A stretch of 37,895 nt of DNA from Bacillus sp. HF117_J1_D (GTDB taxonomy: Bacteria > Bacillota > Bacilli > Bacillales > Bacillaceae_C), in contig JAABNQ010000031.1 of assembly GCA_009928435.1 (NCBI GenBank), positions 1 to 37,895 of the forward strand. Reading direction: 5' to 3'. Positions 1-7,935 of this stretch are shown piece by piece. The position numbers and the translations under genes were made by a program. Position 1 is the stretch's first letter; every line of letters begins with the position of its first letter. The notes under the pieces are model-generated. The model had not been told where the DNA came from. It saw only the letters and a program-made list of their open reading frames with translations, and searched no databases.

Positions 1-58
1 GTAGAGCTATCGGCTGTTAACCGATCGGTCGTAGGTTCGAATCCTACCTGCGGAGCCA
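1..58 (+). tRNA. tRNA-Asn (GTT), 5' end cut by window edge
   Basis: This is the 3' part of a tRNA gene, beginning inside the D-arm. The anticodon stem ATCGG/CCGAT encloses the loop CTGTTAA, giving anticodon GTT (Asn). The T-arm GTAGG-TTCGAAT-CCTAC is intact and the gene ends with an encoded CCA. It is followed after one base by tRNA-Thr, so it belongs to the end of a tRNA (or rRNA-tRNA) operon that begins outside the window. Confidence 0.95.
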
Positions 59-59
59 T

Positions 60-132
60 GCTTCCATAGCTCAGTTGGTAGAGTGCATCCATGGTAAGGA
101 TGAGGTCGCCGGTTCAAGCCCGGCTGGAAGCT
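60..132 (+). tRNA. tRNA-Thr (GGT)
   Basis: A complete cloverleaf is visible. The acceptor stem GCTTCCA pairs with TGGAAGC, and the anticodon loop ATGGTAA gives GGT (Thr). The discriminator is T and no CCA is encoded, so the end must be added by tRNA nucleotidyltransferase. It is the last gene of its operon; a terminator follows within 25 nt. Confidence 0.95.
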
Positions 133-152
133 TACTAATAATTCTTTGATAT

Positions 153-190
153 AAAGCGATTTTCGGAAAATCCGGGAGTCGCTTTTATTT
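153..190 (+). terminator. Terminator of the first tRNA operon
   Basis: The arms AAAGCGA and TCGCTTT enclose a loop that can itself fold (TTTTCGGAAAA), followed by TTATTT. Its position right after tRNA-Thr fits intrinsic termination. Confidence 0.8.
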
Positions 191-194
191 ATCC

Positions 195-226
195 AAAAAA
201 TCAGGGCCCCATAGTTAGGAGCCCTG
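195..226 (-). terminator. Terminator of the YjcZ-type gene
   Basis: Read on the minus strand, CAGGGC and GCCCTG form a stem followed by ATTTTTT. It lies about 40 nt downstream of the reverse-strand small sporulation gene. Confidence 0.7.
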
Positions 227-267
227 TCTAATCAGGCATATGTCTCTTGGGAAATGCTTGGTTTAGC

Positions 268-375
268 TTACCACCAGCCACAGCCGCCAGTGAAGGCAGC
301 ACCTACAATGATCAAAAGAATGAACAAAACAACAACAAACGCAAAGCCACCGCCGTAACCTACACCTGCACCCAT
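268..375 (-). CDS. YjcZ-family small sporulation protein (35 aa)
   Basis: This short gene encodes 35 residues. It starts [10 protein letters not shown], continues with one hydrophobic helix (about residues 11-27) and ends TGGCGWW. The glycine-rich head, single membrane helix and Gly/Cys/Trp tail are the hallmark of the YjcZ/SscA group of tiny Bacillus spore-associated peptides. The start is supported by a ribosome binding site GGGGAGGTG upstream of ATG, and a terminator follows the stop. A sigma-K-like promoter lies just upstream. It runs opposite to the flanking tRNA operons. Family members are mother-cell or spore proteins of largely unknown function; the assignment rests on sequence pattern only. 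Confidence 0.88.
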   Translation of the reverse strand: MGAGVGYGGGFAFVVVLFILLIIVGAAFTGGCGWW

Positions 376-406
376 GTAAAGGCACCTCCCCGTGTATACT
401 GGTTAT

Positions 407-433
407 TATTTTATGTAGTAAAAGGCCCCAAGT
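407..433 (-). promoter_or_regulatory. Possible sigma-K promoter of the YjcZ-type gene
   Basis: On the minus strand, CATAAAATA (407-415) matches the sigma-K -10 pattern CATANNNTA. An AC (432-433) sits 16 nt upstream, where the short sigma-K -35 is expected. The transcript would start about 25 nt before the start codon. The motif is short, so chance is possible. Confidence 0.4.
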
Positions 434-563
434 GCAGAATAGTTAGGATTTAGATAAAAATGTGTTTTTCGACTATTTGGTTAGGGAAGAATCGACTTTT
501 AACGATAAAAAACGATAAAAAACAACAAGGACAAACTTTTTCTGAAAAAAATCTTGAAATGTG

Positions 564-592
564 TTGACAAGTTTATCCGTTTTATTTATACT
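564..592 (+). promoter_or_regulatory. Sigma-A promoter of the seven-tRNA operon
   Basis: TTGACA (564-569), a 17-nt spacer and TATACT (587-592) are near-perfect sigma-A elements placed 20 nt before tRNA-Glu. Strong consensus promoters are typical of stable RNA operons. Confidence 0.88.
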
Positions 593-612
593 CTTTATTG
601 TGCTTAATAAAC

Positions 613-687
613 GGCCCCTTGGTCAAGCGGTTAAGACACCGCCCTTTCACGGCGGTAACACGGGTTCGAATCCCGTAGGGGTCACCA
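613..687 (+). tRNA. tRNA-Glu (TTC)
   Basis: A complete cloverleaf is visible. The acceptor GGCCCCT pairs with AGGGGTC, the anticodon loop CTTTCAC gives TTC (Glu), and CCA is encoded. It is the first gene of the seven-tRNA operon. Confidence 0.96.
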
Positions 688-729
688 TTGATTTTTAAAT
701 GTCGCATGCACTTATACATTCAGTACTTT

Positions 730-805
730 GGAGGATTAGCTCAGCTGGGAGAGCACCTGCCTTACAAGCAGGGGGTCGGCGGTTCGAACCCGTCATCCTC
801 CACCA
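730..805 (+). tRNA. tRNA-Val (TAC)
   Basis: The acceptor GGAGGAT pairs with ATCCTCC. The anticodon loop CTTACAA between CCTGC and GCAGG gives TAC (Val). CCA is encoded. Confidence 0.96.
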
Positions 806-820
806 CTTTAAATATGGCTT

Positions 821-896
<76 letters not shown>

Positions 897-920
897 TTTT
901 TTTATTTTGCCTTTTTTGAT

Positions 921-1005
921 GGTGGGGTAGCGAAGTGGCTAAACGCGGCGGACTGTAAATCCGCTCCCTCCGGGTTCGGCGGTTCGAATCCGTCCCCCAC
1001 CACCA
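921..1005 (+). tRNA. tRNA-Tyr (GTA)
   Basis: This is a class II tRNA of 85 nt with a long variable arm (CCCTCCGGGTTCGG region). The acceptor GGTGGGG pairs with CCCCACC, the anticodon loop CTGTAAA gives GTA (Tyr), and CCA is encoded. Confidence 0.95.
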
Positions 1006-1068
1006 TTTACATAGATTAGGAATATAAAATAAGATTTTGGGTAACATACTCAATATGTTTTTATACGA

Positions 1069-1143
1069 TGGGCTATAGCCAAGCGGTAAGGCAACGGACT
1101 TTGACTCCGTCATTCGTTGGTTCGAATCCAGCTAGCCCAGCCA
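1069..1143 (+). tRNA. tRNA-Gln (TTG)
   Basis: The acceptor TGGGCTA pairs with TAGCCCA. The anticodon loop TTTTGAC region gives TTG (Gln). Discriminator G and CCA are encoded. The U1-A72 closing pair is usual for tRNA-Gln. Confidence 0.95.
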
Positions 1144-1144
1144 A

Positions 1145-1217
1145 GAGCCATTAGCTCAGTTGGTAGAGCATCTGACTTTTAATCAGAGGGTCGCAGGTTC
1201 GAATCCTGCATGGCTCA
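1145..1217 (+). tRNA. tRNA-Lys (TTT)
   Basis: The acceptor GAGCCAT pairs with ATGGCTC. The anticodon loop CTTTTAA gives TTT (Lys). The gene ends at the discriminator A without an encoded CCA, and starts one base after tRNA-Gln. Confidence 0.96.
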
Positions 1218-1239
1218 CTTTTTCAATTTTATATTTCGA

Positions 1240-1312
1240 GGGGCCTTAGCTCAGCTGGGAGAGCGCCTGCTTTGCACGCAGGAGGTCAGCGGTTCGATCC
1301 CGCTAGGCTCCA
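1240..1312 (+). tRNA. tRNA-Ala (TGC)
   Basis: The acceptor GGGGCCT pairs with AGGCTCC (one G-T pair). The anticodon loop TTTGCAC gives TGC (Ala). No CCA is encoded. It is the last tRNA before the operon terminator. Confidence 0.96.
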
Positions 1313-1320
1313 TCCTTTTG

Positions 1321-1348
1321 AAAAACCTATGCCATGGCATAGGTTTTT
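1321..1348 (+). terminator. Terminator of the seven-tRNA operon
   Basis: A perfect palindrome of 28 nt: AAAAACCTATGCC followed directly by its complement, ending in TTTTT. It lies 9 nt after tRNA-Ala. Confidence 0.88.
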
Positions 1349-1469
1349 CTATTAATAAATCCAAAATAGTTCTCCGGTGTTTCCTTTATCTCGTCGAAGG
1401 CCCTCCAGTCAGTACGTCGATGGACAGGCACCTCCGCTTTTCTGCATATATATTCACTTTTTTGTCTAG

Positions 1470-1499
1470 TTGAGTCATTTGTTGTTCTCGGGATAGAAT
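1470..1499 (+). promoter_or_regulatory. rocF: Possible sigma-A promoter of rocF
   Basis: TTGAGT (1470-1475), an 18-nt spacer and TAGAAT (1494-1499) lie about 30 nt before the arginase start. B. subtilis rocF is sigma-L dependent, but I see no clear -24/-12 (TGGCAC/TTGC) element here, so control may differ. Confidence 0.4.
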
Positions 1500-1530
1500 A
1501 TAGGCATTATGCTGGTGAAGGAGCGAGCCC

Positions 1531-2430
1531 ATGAGAAAGAAGTTTTCGGTTGTTGGTGTGCCCATGGATTTGGGACAGATGCGAAGAGGCGTTGATATGG
1601 GACCGAGTGCCATGAGGTACGCGGATGCTGTTAAACGTCTGGAAAACATAGGATATGAGGTTGAAGACCTTGGGGATATTCCTGTAGATCAAATAACTGA
1701 TGAGTTGAATGGTCAACCCAATTTAAGAAATTTGAAAGCGATCACACAGGCGGCCTCAAGTTTGGCCGACTGTGTAGATTCCATTATAAAAAAGGGCCAC
1801 TTCCCGCTGGTGCTGGGAGGCGATCACAGTATTGCAATCGGAACGCTTGCGGGTGTGGCAAAGCATTTTCAAAATTTGGGAGTGATCTGGTATGATGCAC
1901 ACGGGGATTTAAATACGGATGAAACGACTCCTTCAGGTAATATTCATGGTATGCCGCTTGCCGCAAGCCTTGGATTTGGACACCCTGAACTGACCGATGT
2001 TGGAGACTTCCATCCGAAGGTGAAGCCTGAAAATGTTGTCATTATTGGCGCGCGCGATCTCGATCAGGCTGAAAGGGATTTAATCAAGAAGCATTCTATC
2101 AAGGTATATACGATGCATGAGATTGATAGGTTGGGAATGACAAAAGTAATGGAAGAAACGATTGCTTACCTGAAAGAAACGTCAGATGGTGTGCATCTCT
2201 CCCTTGATTTGGACGGTTTGGATCCTCATGATGCTCCAGGTGTGGGGACGCCGGTATTGGGTGGCATTAGCTATCGCGAGAGTCATTTGGCGATGGAAAT
2301 GCTGGCAGAGTCGGGTCTCATTACTTCTGCGGAATTTGTGGAAGTTAACCCTATCTTAGATGAAAAAAATAAAACAGCAGAAGTTGCTGTCGCGTTGATG
2401 GGGTCATTATTTGGTGAAAAGCTTTTGTGA
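1531..2430 (+). CDS. rocF: Arginase
   Basis: The 299-residue protein hydrolyses L-arginine to ornithine and urea, the first step of the cytosolic arginine catabolic pathway. The manganese ligands of the ureohydrolase fold are all present: His99 in GGDHS, Asp122, His124 and Asp126 in DAHGD, and Asp226 and Asp228 in SLDLDGLDP. Asn/Ser residues after DAHGD (TPSGNIHG) and Glu271 near the C-terminus also match arginases rather than agmatinases. The start follows the site GAAGGAG. It is monocistronic, set between the tRNA operon and a terminator at 2442-2483. In B. subtilis rocF sits with rocD and rocE; here it stands alone beside sigW. Length agrees with Bacillus arginases (about 297). Confidence 0.95.
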   Translation: MRKKFSVVGVPMDLGQMRRGVDMGPSAMRYADAVKRLENIGYEVEDLGDIPVDQITDELNGQPNLRNLKAITQAASSLADCVDSIIKKGHFPLVLGGDHSIAIGTLAGVAKHFQNLGVIWYDAHGDLNTDETTPSGNIHGMPLAASLGFGHPELTDVGDFHPKVKPENVVIIGARDLDQAERDLIKKHSIKVYTMHEIDRLGMTKVMEETIAYLKETSDGVHLSLDLDGLDPHDAPGVGTPVLGGISYRESHLAMEMLAESGLITSAEFVEVNPILDEKNKTAEVAVALMGSLFGEKLL

Positions 2431-2441
2431 AAAACTTTGGA

Positions 2442-2483
2442 AAACAAGCAGCAGCTCTATTATGAACCGTTGCTTGTTTTTTT
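2442..2483 (+). terminator. Terminator of rocF
   Basis: AACAAGCA and TGCTTGTT form a stem with a long loop, followed by a run of T. It also overlaps the 3' end of the reverse-strand Spo0E-like remnant. Confidence 0.8.
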
Positions 2484-2639
2484 CTGCTCAATTACATGAT
2501 GTCTATTCAATAATTGGTCTAATAGGTCGCTTAAACGTAAGACTCACTCATCGGCAAATGATCGGGATAGCCCCAATTTGACCAGCTCTTTCCTCCTTTT
2601 CTTCATTTTCTTTAATAGTGCTTTTTGTTTCCTTTCCAT
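2460..2639 (-). pseudogene. Spo0E-like phosphatase gene broken by an in-frame TGA
   Basis: Reading the minus strand from ATG at 2639 gives a basic helix (MERKQKALLKKMKKRRKELV) and then KLGLSRSFADE, a TGA (2544-2546), and in the same frame VLRLSDLLDQLLNRH and a short tail to TAA at 2460. Without the stop this is a 59-residue two-helix protein with the Spo0E-family pattern: a conserved S-x-x-L-D before a Leu-rich helix, at the right spacing from the first helix. Family members dephosphorylate Spo0A-P and delay sporulation. The upstream ribosome site (AAGGGA) is weak. The reading is mine and the protein is small, so the family call is probable rather than certain. A sequencing error would restore the gene. 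Confidence 0.55.
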
Positions 2640-2752
2640 TATGGATCCCTTACGAGACGGTTGGTAATAACGGTTTGACCATTTTTTTTACAGATTAAAC
2701 CAATTCCACTTACGACTGTAAAAATTTGTTATGATAGAAACATAATTAAATT

Positions 2753-2780
2753 TGAAACCTTTTTTAAAATGGGACGTATA
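2753..2780 (+). promoter_or_regulatory. Sigma-W autoregulatory promoter
   Basis: TGAAAC (2753-2758), a 16-nt spacer and CGTATA (2775-2780) match the sigma-W consensus TGAAAC-N16-CGTA exactly. It lies 35 nt before sigW, as in B. subtilis where sigW transcribes its own operon. Confidence 0.9.
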
Positions 2781-2815
2781 TAAAGAGAACCGCGCTGGCG
2801 GGAGGGTTAAATGAG

Positions 2816-3379
2816 ATGGATAAGTTGGTGAATCAAAGAATCAGGCAAGTTTTAAAAGGCGATCAGGAAGCATTTGGGGAAGTCGTAGAGATATACAGAG
2901 ATAGAATCTGTTCCCTTTGCTACCGAATGCTTGGAAATCGGCATGAAGCTGAAGATATTGCTCAGGAGGCGTTTGTCCGGGCATATGTCAATATCGAAAG
3001 CTTTCAGTTGAACCGTAAGTTTTCCACATGGCTGTATAGAATCGCTACTAATCTTTGCATTGATCGGATAAGAAAGAAAAAACCTGATTATTTTCTGGAT
3101 GCTGAAATTGCAGGAACAGAAGGATTGACTTTATATTCACAATTGGCAGCAGCAGGAAAGACGCCTGATGCAGAAGTTGAGACTTTGGAACTTCAGGAAA
3201 TTGTGCAAAACGAAATTTTGCGATTGCCGGATAAATATAGATCGGTCATTATTCTTAGGTACATTGATGACCTTTCACTGAATGAAATCGCAGAAGTGCT
3301 AGAAATGCCGCTTGGAACGGTGAAGACAAGAATTCACCGCGGCAGGGAAGCACTGCGCAAGAAATTGCACAATATGTGA
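2816..3379 (+). CDS. sigW: ECF RNA polymerase sigma factor SigW
   Basis: This 187-residue ECF sigma factor directs RNA polymerase to genes for resistance to cell-envelope stress, antimicrobial peptides and detergents. Region 2 (about residues 15-90) includes GNRHEAEDIAQEAFVRAY and the -10-recognising segment FSTWLYRIATN. Region 4 (about 125-180) includes LPDKYRSVIILRY and the helix-turn-helix GTVKTRIHRGREALRKKL. Length equals B. subtilis SigW. The start ATG at 2816 follows the site GGGAGG. A consensus sigma-W promoter precedes it and the anti-sigma gene overlaps its end, so the pair is an autoregulated, translationally coupled operon. Confidence 0.96.
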   Translation: MDKLVNQRIRQVLKGDQEAFGEVVEIYRDRICSLCYRMLGNRHEAEDIAQEAFVRAYVNIESFQLNRKFSTWLYRIATNLCIDRIRKKKPDYFLDAEIAGTEGLTLYSQLAAAGKTPDAEVETLELQEIVQNEILRLPDKYRSVIILRYIDDLSLNEIAEVLEMPLGTVKTRIHRGREALRKKLHNM

Positions 3380-3396
3380 GAAAGGTGAGAAGGAAA

Positions 3397-4011
3397 TTGA
3401 AGGCTTGTTCAGAAAAGATCGTTCTCTATATGCAGGAATACATGGACGGGGATCTGACACAAGATAAAGAACGTGAATTGAAGGAACACTTACAGACTTG
3501 CGAGGCCTGTCAATCACATTTTCAAGAATTGAAAAGAACAGAAGCATTGGTGAAAAGTGTCTCCCGAGTTGCAGCTCCCGCTCACTTTACAAATCAGGTC
3601 ATGGACCGCCTCCCGAAAGAGAAAAATATTGTAGGGCTCAAACGTTGGTTTAGGCATCACCCTATGCTGATTGCTGTGTCGTTATTCTTTATCTTAATGG
3701 CAGGCAGTCTTGTCAGTGGATGGAATGATGACCAAAAATTTGCGTTCACGAAAAAACCGAATATAATTGTTGAAAATGATACAGTAATTATTCCAGAAGG
3801 AGAAGTGGTCGAAGGCGACCTCGTTGTGAAAAATGGGAATATAAGAATTGAAGGCCAGATAAATGGGAATGTTACCGTCATTAATGGAAATCAATATATG
3901 GCTTCTGCAGGGGACGTGACGGGTGATATAGATGAAATTGATGAAATATTTGAATGGATTTGGTATAAGGTGAAAGAAGGCGGGAAAAAGGTAGGCCAAC
4001 TATTTCAATAA
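3397..4011 (+). CDS. rsiW: Anti-sigma-W factor RsiW
   Basis: A single-pass membrane protein that holds SigW inactive until regulated proteolysis (PrsW, then RasP) releases it. The N-terminal cytoplasmic zinc-binding anti-sigma domain carries HLQTCEAC (H-x3-C-x2-C). One membrane helix follows (about residues 88-108 from this start, MLIAVSLFFILMAG). The extracytoplasmic part ends with the VEGDLVVKNGNIRIEGQING region typical of RsiW. I chose TTG at 3397 because AAGGTGA lies 8 nt upstream and the protein then aligns with B. subtilis RsiW (about 208 aa). A GTG at 3376, overlapping the sigW stop, is possible but lacks a ribosome site. Confidence 0.92.
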   Translation: MKACSEKIVLYMQEYMDGDLTQDKERELKEHLQTCEACQSHFQELKRTEALVKSVSRVAAPAHFTNQVMDRLPKEKNIVGLKRWFRHHPMLIAVSLFFILMAGSLVSGWNDDQKFAFTKKPNIIVENDTVIIPEGEVVEGDLVVKNGNIRIEGQINGNVTVINGNQYMASAGDVTGDIDEIDEIFEWIWYKVKEGGKKVGQLFQ

Positions 4012-4021
4012 TATCAATGCC

Positions 4022-4043
4022 GACTGCTTACGCAGTCTTTTTT
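4022..4043 (+). terminator. Terminator of sigW-rsiW
   Basis: GACTGC-TTAC-GCAGTC followed by TTTTTT, directly after rsiW. Confidence 0.88.
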
Positions 4044-4391
4044 AAAAAGTGGATTTGACAAAAAATGGGTATTGAGTCGGTCAGATACTGAGGAGAAGGG
4101 TTAAGTAGTCGTAGGTATGTCAATCATACATTTAGTCAAAGAGGTGTGTATTTTCCGCTTCGTAAAGCTGCTAATTCAGAGAAACTTATCATAAATGGAT
4201 TTGTTGTAGCAGCCAAAAGCTTACCATCAAAACTTGTTTTGCACTTCTCACAAAGGCTGTACGACTTCCTTCTCCCTTTTAAAAAGCCGCCTTGACATAT
4301 TATCGGCAAATGCCTCTGGATTATTTTTATGTTATAATTGGTATGTTTTCAACATGATGTCAGCGCTTAAAAAATAGATGGAGGAAAGATT
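4044..4391. other. Intergenic region before cdaA
   Basis: About 350 nt without a gene I can support. Near its right end are TTGACA (4292-4297) and TATAAT (4333-4338), but they are 35 nt apart and so do not form one promoter. TATAAT alone may be the -10 element of the cdaA operon. The ribosome site GGAGG precedes cdaA. Confidence 0.4.
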
Positions 4392-5207
4392 ATGCTGTTT
4401 GCCGACCTTTCGATTATGGACTACTTGTCCCGCATAGTAGATATTTTCCTCGTTTGGTACGTTATATATAAGCTGCTTATGATTATACGCGGCACAAAAG
4501 CGGTACAGCTTTTAAAAGGAATATTTGTCATTATCATTGCCCGATTTGTCAGCGAATATCTTAATTTGCATACCTTGAGCTGGATTTTAGAAAATGCGAT
4601 TACCTGGGGTTTCCTTGGCATCATTATCATATTCCAGCCTGAACTGAGGCGTGCTCTCGAGCAACTTGGACGCGGAAGCATCTTTACAAGAGGCGGCGTT
4701 CAGGAAGAGGAGGAATTGCAGCAAAGGGTGACTGCGATCACCGATGCCATCAGTTATATGGCAAAGCGCAGAATCGGGGCTTTGATTTCAATCGAACGAG
4801 AGACGGGTATGGGCGATTACATAGAAACTGGAATTCCGCTTCATTCCAATTTGACATCGCAACTCCTGATCAATATATTCATCCCTAATACGCCATTGCA
4901 TGATGGAGCAGTTATTATTCAAAAAAACCAGATTGCTGCAGCAGCTTGTTATCTTCCTCTTTCTGAGAGTCCATTCATTTCGAAGGAGCTTGGTACTAGG
5001 CACCGAGCAGCGGTAGGAATCAGTGAGGTAACAGATGCCTTGACGATCATTGTTTCTGAAGAAACAGGACATGTATCCGTAACACAGCATGGTGAACTTT
5101 ATAGAGACCTGTCTCCTGAAGAATTCAAAGAACTTTTGGAAAAGGAATGGACGAAGCAGTCTTCCTCATCACTTTGGAAAAGAAAGGGGAAGGAACAGGA
5201 TGGATAA
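4392..5207 (+). CDS. cdaA: Diadenylate cyclase CdaA
   Basis: CdaA joins two ATP to make cyclic di-AMP, the essential second messenger controlling potassium and osmolyte balance and cell-wall homeostasis. The N-terminus has three membrane helices (about residues 10-32, 40-58 and 65-82). The DAC domain follows, with the catalytic motifs DGA (171-173) and RHR (203-205) and the downstream SEET (222-225). At 271 residues it matches the family (273 in B. subtilis). The start ATG follows GGAGGAAAG. It overlaps the regulator cdaR by 8 nt, and glmM follows, reproducing the conserved cdaA-cdaR-glmM operon. Confidence 0.97.
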   Translation: MLFADLSIMDYLSRIVDIFLVWYVIYKLLMIIRGTKAVQLLKGIFVIIIARFVSEYLNLHTLSWILENAITWGFLGIIIIFQPELRRALEQLGRGSIFTRGGVQEEEELQQRVTAITDAISYMAKRRIGALISIERETGMGDYIETGIPLHSNLTSQLLINIFIPNTPLHDGAVIIQKNQIAAAACYLPLSESPFISKELGTRHRAAVGISEVTDALTIIVSEETGHVSVTQHGELYRDLSPEEFKELLEKEWTKQSSSSLWKRKGKEQDG

Positions 5208-6447
5208 ATTCATGGATAACCCCTGGTTCGTAAGAATTGTGGCCATGGCGCTCGCATTTCTTATGTTTCTATCAGTGCAGGATATGGGGAACAAAAACGG
5301 AGCATCCAGGCCTAACGGAATGGAAAACAATGAGGTTGAAACCATCGCCGATGTGCCACTGGAGAAATACTATGATTCCGAAAATCTCGTTGTAACAGGC
5401 GTGCCCGATACGGTAAAGGTAACAATCGAAGGCCAAAGAAGGTTTGTGGAAGCGACAAAGCGGCAAAGAGATTTTACCGTCTATGTGGATTTATCTGATT
5501 TGAGCATTGGAAACCATCGAGTTCCCATTTTATATAAAAATTTCTCTGAAAAGCTTAAGGTACAGGTCGAGCCTGTATATGTAGAAGTCTCCATTCAAGA
5601 AAAGGTGACTGAGGACTTCGTTGTAGAGCCAGAATTCAATAACAATATATTGGCAGAAGGTTTTGAAGCGGAGCTTCCGACGGTAGAACCGAATAAAGTA
5701 AAAATCACTGCAGGAAAAGAAACGCTTGAAAAAATCTCATATGTTAAAGCGTCCATCGATGCTAAAGGCTTGATTACAGACACTATTGAACGAGACACAA
5801 AAGTGACGGTGCTTGACCGTGAATTGAACAAGCTTGATGTGTTTGTCGAGCCCGAATATGTAACTGTGACTGTCCCGGTAAATAATCCGAGAAAGACAGT
5901 TCCTCTCAAAATCAAACAGGTCGGATCCCCACCTGACGGTACTGTCATCAAGCGAATGGAGCCTGATCTGGATGAGGTGATGATTTTCGGGTGGACGGAT
6001 AATTTAAAATCAATTGATGAAATTGAAGTTGAAGTAGATGTCAGTAAGGTGGACAAGGACGATGTATTGGATGTTCCGATCAAGTACCCGGAAGGCGTCA
6101 ATAAAATTACTCCGGAAAGAGTCAAAGTTAAAGTCGTAACGGACAAAGGTAAAAAAAGTGAAGAGACAAATTTGAGTGAAGTTCCGATTGATAGCAAAGG
6201 TTTGGCAGAAGGATTGGATGTTGAATTTTTGTCTCCCGAGGATGGAGCTGTATCCATTAAGGTGGAAGGTAGCAAAGATCAGCTGCAAAAAGCTCAAGAA
6301 GGCGCGTTTGAAGTATTTATGAATATAGAGGGCCTTGAAGTTGGAGATCACGAAGTGGATCTGGAAGTAAAAGGACCAAAAGACGTTAAGTGGAAACTGT
6401 CGACAGACACAGCGAAGATACGGATAAAGGAAAAAGGAACGGTTTAA
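5200..6447 (+). CDS. cdaR: YbbR-domain regulator of CdaA, CdaR
   Basis: A membrane-anchored extracytoplasmic protein that binds CdaA and modulates c-di-AMP production. One N-terminal helix (about residues 10-25, FVRIVAMALAFLMFLSV) is followed by about four YbbR repeats, seen as recurring segments of the form VPL.....GLA.G......P..V.I.G....L. I start at ATG 5200 because AAGGGGAAGG lies just upstream and the protein then begins MDKFMDNPWFVRIVAMAL, as in homologues; an upstream extension would run through cdaA in another frame. At 415 residues it is shorter than B. subtilis YbbR (483). The 8-nt overlap with cdaA suggests coupling. Confidence 0.94.
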   Translation: MDKFMDNPWFVRIVAMALAFLMFLSVQDMGNKNGASRPNGMENNEVETIADVPLEKYYDSENLVVTGVPDTVKVTIEGQRRFVEATKRQRDFTVYVDLSDLSIGNHRVPILYKNFSEKLKVQVEPVYVEVSIQEKVTEDFVVEPEFNNNILAEGFEAELPTVEPNKVKITAGKETLEKISYVKASIDAKGLITDTIERDTKVTVLDRELNKLDVFVEPEYVTVTVPVNNPRKTVPLKIKQVGSPPDGTVIKRMEPDLDEVMIFGWTDNLKSIDEIEVEVDVSKVDKDDVLDVPIKYPEGVNKITPERVKVKVVTDKGKKSEETNLSEVPIDSKGLAEGLDVEFLSPEDGAVSIKVEGSKDQLQKAQEGAFEVFMNIEGLEVGDHEVDLEVKGPKDVKWKLSTDTAKIRIKEKGTV

Positions 6448-6528
6448 ACATAGCAGGCAACTTTATTAGGTGATTTCTTGTTAAATGACTGTTTAAACAT
6501 AGTTGAACGAAGGAGCGATACAATCGAA

Positions 6529-7878
6529 ATGGGTAAATATTTTGGAACAGACGGAGTAAGAGGAGTAGCCAACGCGGAACTTACTCCAGAGCTGGCGTTT
6601 AAGTTAGGCCGTTTCGGCGGTTATGTTTTAACAAAAAACGCGGAGCACCCAAAAGTTCTAATTGGAAGGGATACCCGGATTTCCGGACATATGTTGGAAG
6701 GAGCCCTTGTGGCGGGCTTGCTTTCTATCGGGGCAGAGGTCATGCGTTTAGGTGTTATTTCAACTCCGGGAGTAGCTTATTTGACAAAAGCTCTTGGAGC
6801 TCAAGCTGGAGTAATGATTTCGGCATCCCATAATCCGGTTCCTGATAATGGCATTAAATTTTTTGGACCGGATGGTTTTAAGCTTTCGGATGAAGAAGAG
6901 GCTCAGATTGAGGAGTTGCTTGATTTAAATGAGGATCATCTTCCACGACCTACAGGAGCAAAACTTGGAATTGTGAACGACTATTTTGAAGGTGGTCAGA
7001 AGTATTTACAATTCCTTAAGCAGACGGTTGATGAAGAATTTACCGATATTCATGTAGCTCTTGATTGTGCGAACGGCGCTACATCTGCTCTTGCTACCCA
7101 TTTATTTGCAGATCTTGATGCTGATACATCTACAATGGGGGCATCACCGAACGGGCTGAATATTAATGAAGGAGTGGGATCCACTCATCCGGAAACGCTA
7201 GCCGCTTTTGTAAAAGAAAAGCAGGCTGATATCGGCTTGGCTTTTGATGGAGATGGCGACCGTCTTATCGCTATCGATGAAAACGGAGAGATTGTAGACG
7301 GAGACCAAATCATGTACATATGTGCGAAGCACTTGAAAGAAGAAGGCCGTCTGAAGCAAAATACAGTCGTTTCAACCGTCATGAGTAATTTGGGCTTCTA
7401 TAAGGCTATAGAGGCGAATGGGATGCACAGCGTGCCAACTGCTGTAGGAGACCGATATGTTGTGGAAGAAATGAAGAACAATGATTATAATTTAGGCGGA
7501 GAACAGTCTGGACATATTATTTTCTTGGACTACAATACGACAGGCGACGGTCTTTTAACCGGTCTTCAGCTCGTCAATATCATGAAGTTGACGAATAAGC
7601 CGCTTTCCGAATTGGCTAAAGAGATGCAGAAATTCCCGCAAAAGCTTGTAAATGTCAAAGTGAAGGATAAACATCACGTGACAGACAATGAACGAGTAAG
7701 AACGGTCATTGAACAAGTTGAAGGGGAAATGAATGGTAACGGGAGAGTTCTAGTTAGGCCTTCGGGAACAGAGCCGCTAGTCCGGGTAATGGTAGAGGCT
7801 CCAACCGAAGAAGCGTGTGAACAATTTGTTCAGCGCATTGTGGAAGTTGTAAAAGAAGAAATGGGATTGGACGATTAA
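6529..7878 (+). CDS. glmM: Phosphoglucosamine mutase GlmM
   Basis: GlmM converts glucosamine-6-phosphate to glucosamine-1-phosphate for UDP-GlcNAc and peptidoglycan synthesis; c-di-AMP synthase activity in this operon is tuned by CdaA-GlmM contact. Landmarks: [12 protein letters not shown] at the N-terminus, the phosphoserine loop [11 protein letters not shown] (Ser100), the Mg-binding loop DGDGDR (about 240-245), the sugar-binding GGEQSGH, and the phosphate-binding [11 protein letters not shown] near the C-terminus. ATG 6529 is chosen because the family begins at MGKYFGTDG and AGGAG lies 13 nt upstream; length is then 449 (448 in B. subtilis). A terminator follows, and glmS, its usual downstream partner, is missing. 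Confidence 0.97.
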   Translation: MGKYFGTDGVRGVANAELTPELAFKLGRFGGYVLTKNAEHPKVLIGRDTRISGHMLEGALVAGLLSIGAEVMRLGVISTPGVAYLTKALGAQAGVMISASHNPVPDNGIKFFGPDGFKLSDEEEAQIEELLDLNEDHLPRPTGAKLGIVNDYFEGGQKYLQFLKQTVDEEFTDIHVALDCANGATSALATHLFADLDADTSTMGASPNGLNINEGVGSTHPETLAAFVKEKQADIGLAFDGDGDRLIAIDENGEIVDGDQIMYICAKHLKEEGRLKQNTVVSTVMSNLGFYKAIEANGMHSVPTAVGDRYVVEEMKNNDYNLGGEQSGHIIFLDYNTTGDGLLTGLQLVNIMKLTNKPLSELAKEMQKFPQKLVNVKVKDKHHVTDNERVRTVIEQVEGEMNGNGRVLVRPSGTEPLVRVMVEAPTEEACEQFVQRIVEVVKEEMGLDD

Positions 7879-7885
7879 ATTGAAA

Positions 7886-7927
7886 AAATGCATGGGATAG
7901 CAGAAGATGCTCTCATGCATTTTTTTA
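7886..7927 (+). terminator. Terminator of cdaA-cdaR-glmM
   Basis: AAATGCATG and CATGCATTT form a stem around an 18-nt loop that can pair further, followed by a T run. Confidence 0.85.
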
Positions 7928-7935
7928 TTTAATAT

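Noticed and set aside
2460-2639. Selenocysteine or other recoding of the TGA in the Spo0E-like frame
   Set aside because: No SECIS-like element was seen, the family has no selenoproteins, and other broken genes here use TAA and TAG.
4292-4338. TTGACA and TATAAT as a cdaA promoter
   Set aside because: They are 35 nt apart, far beyond the 16-18 nt a sigma-A promoter needs.
5595-6275. Long reverse-strand open frame of 226 codons inside cdaR
   Set aside because: Ser/Thr/Leu-rich shadow of the Glu/Val/Lys-rich cdaR gene; no ribosome site or family.
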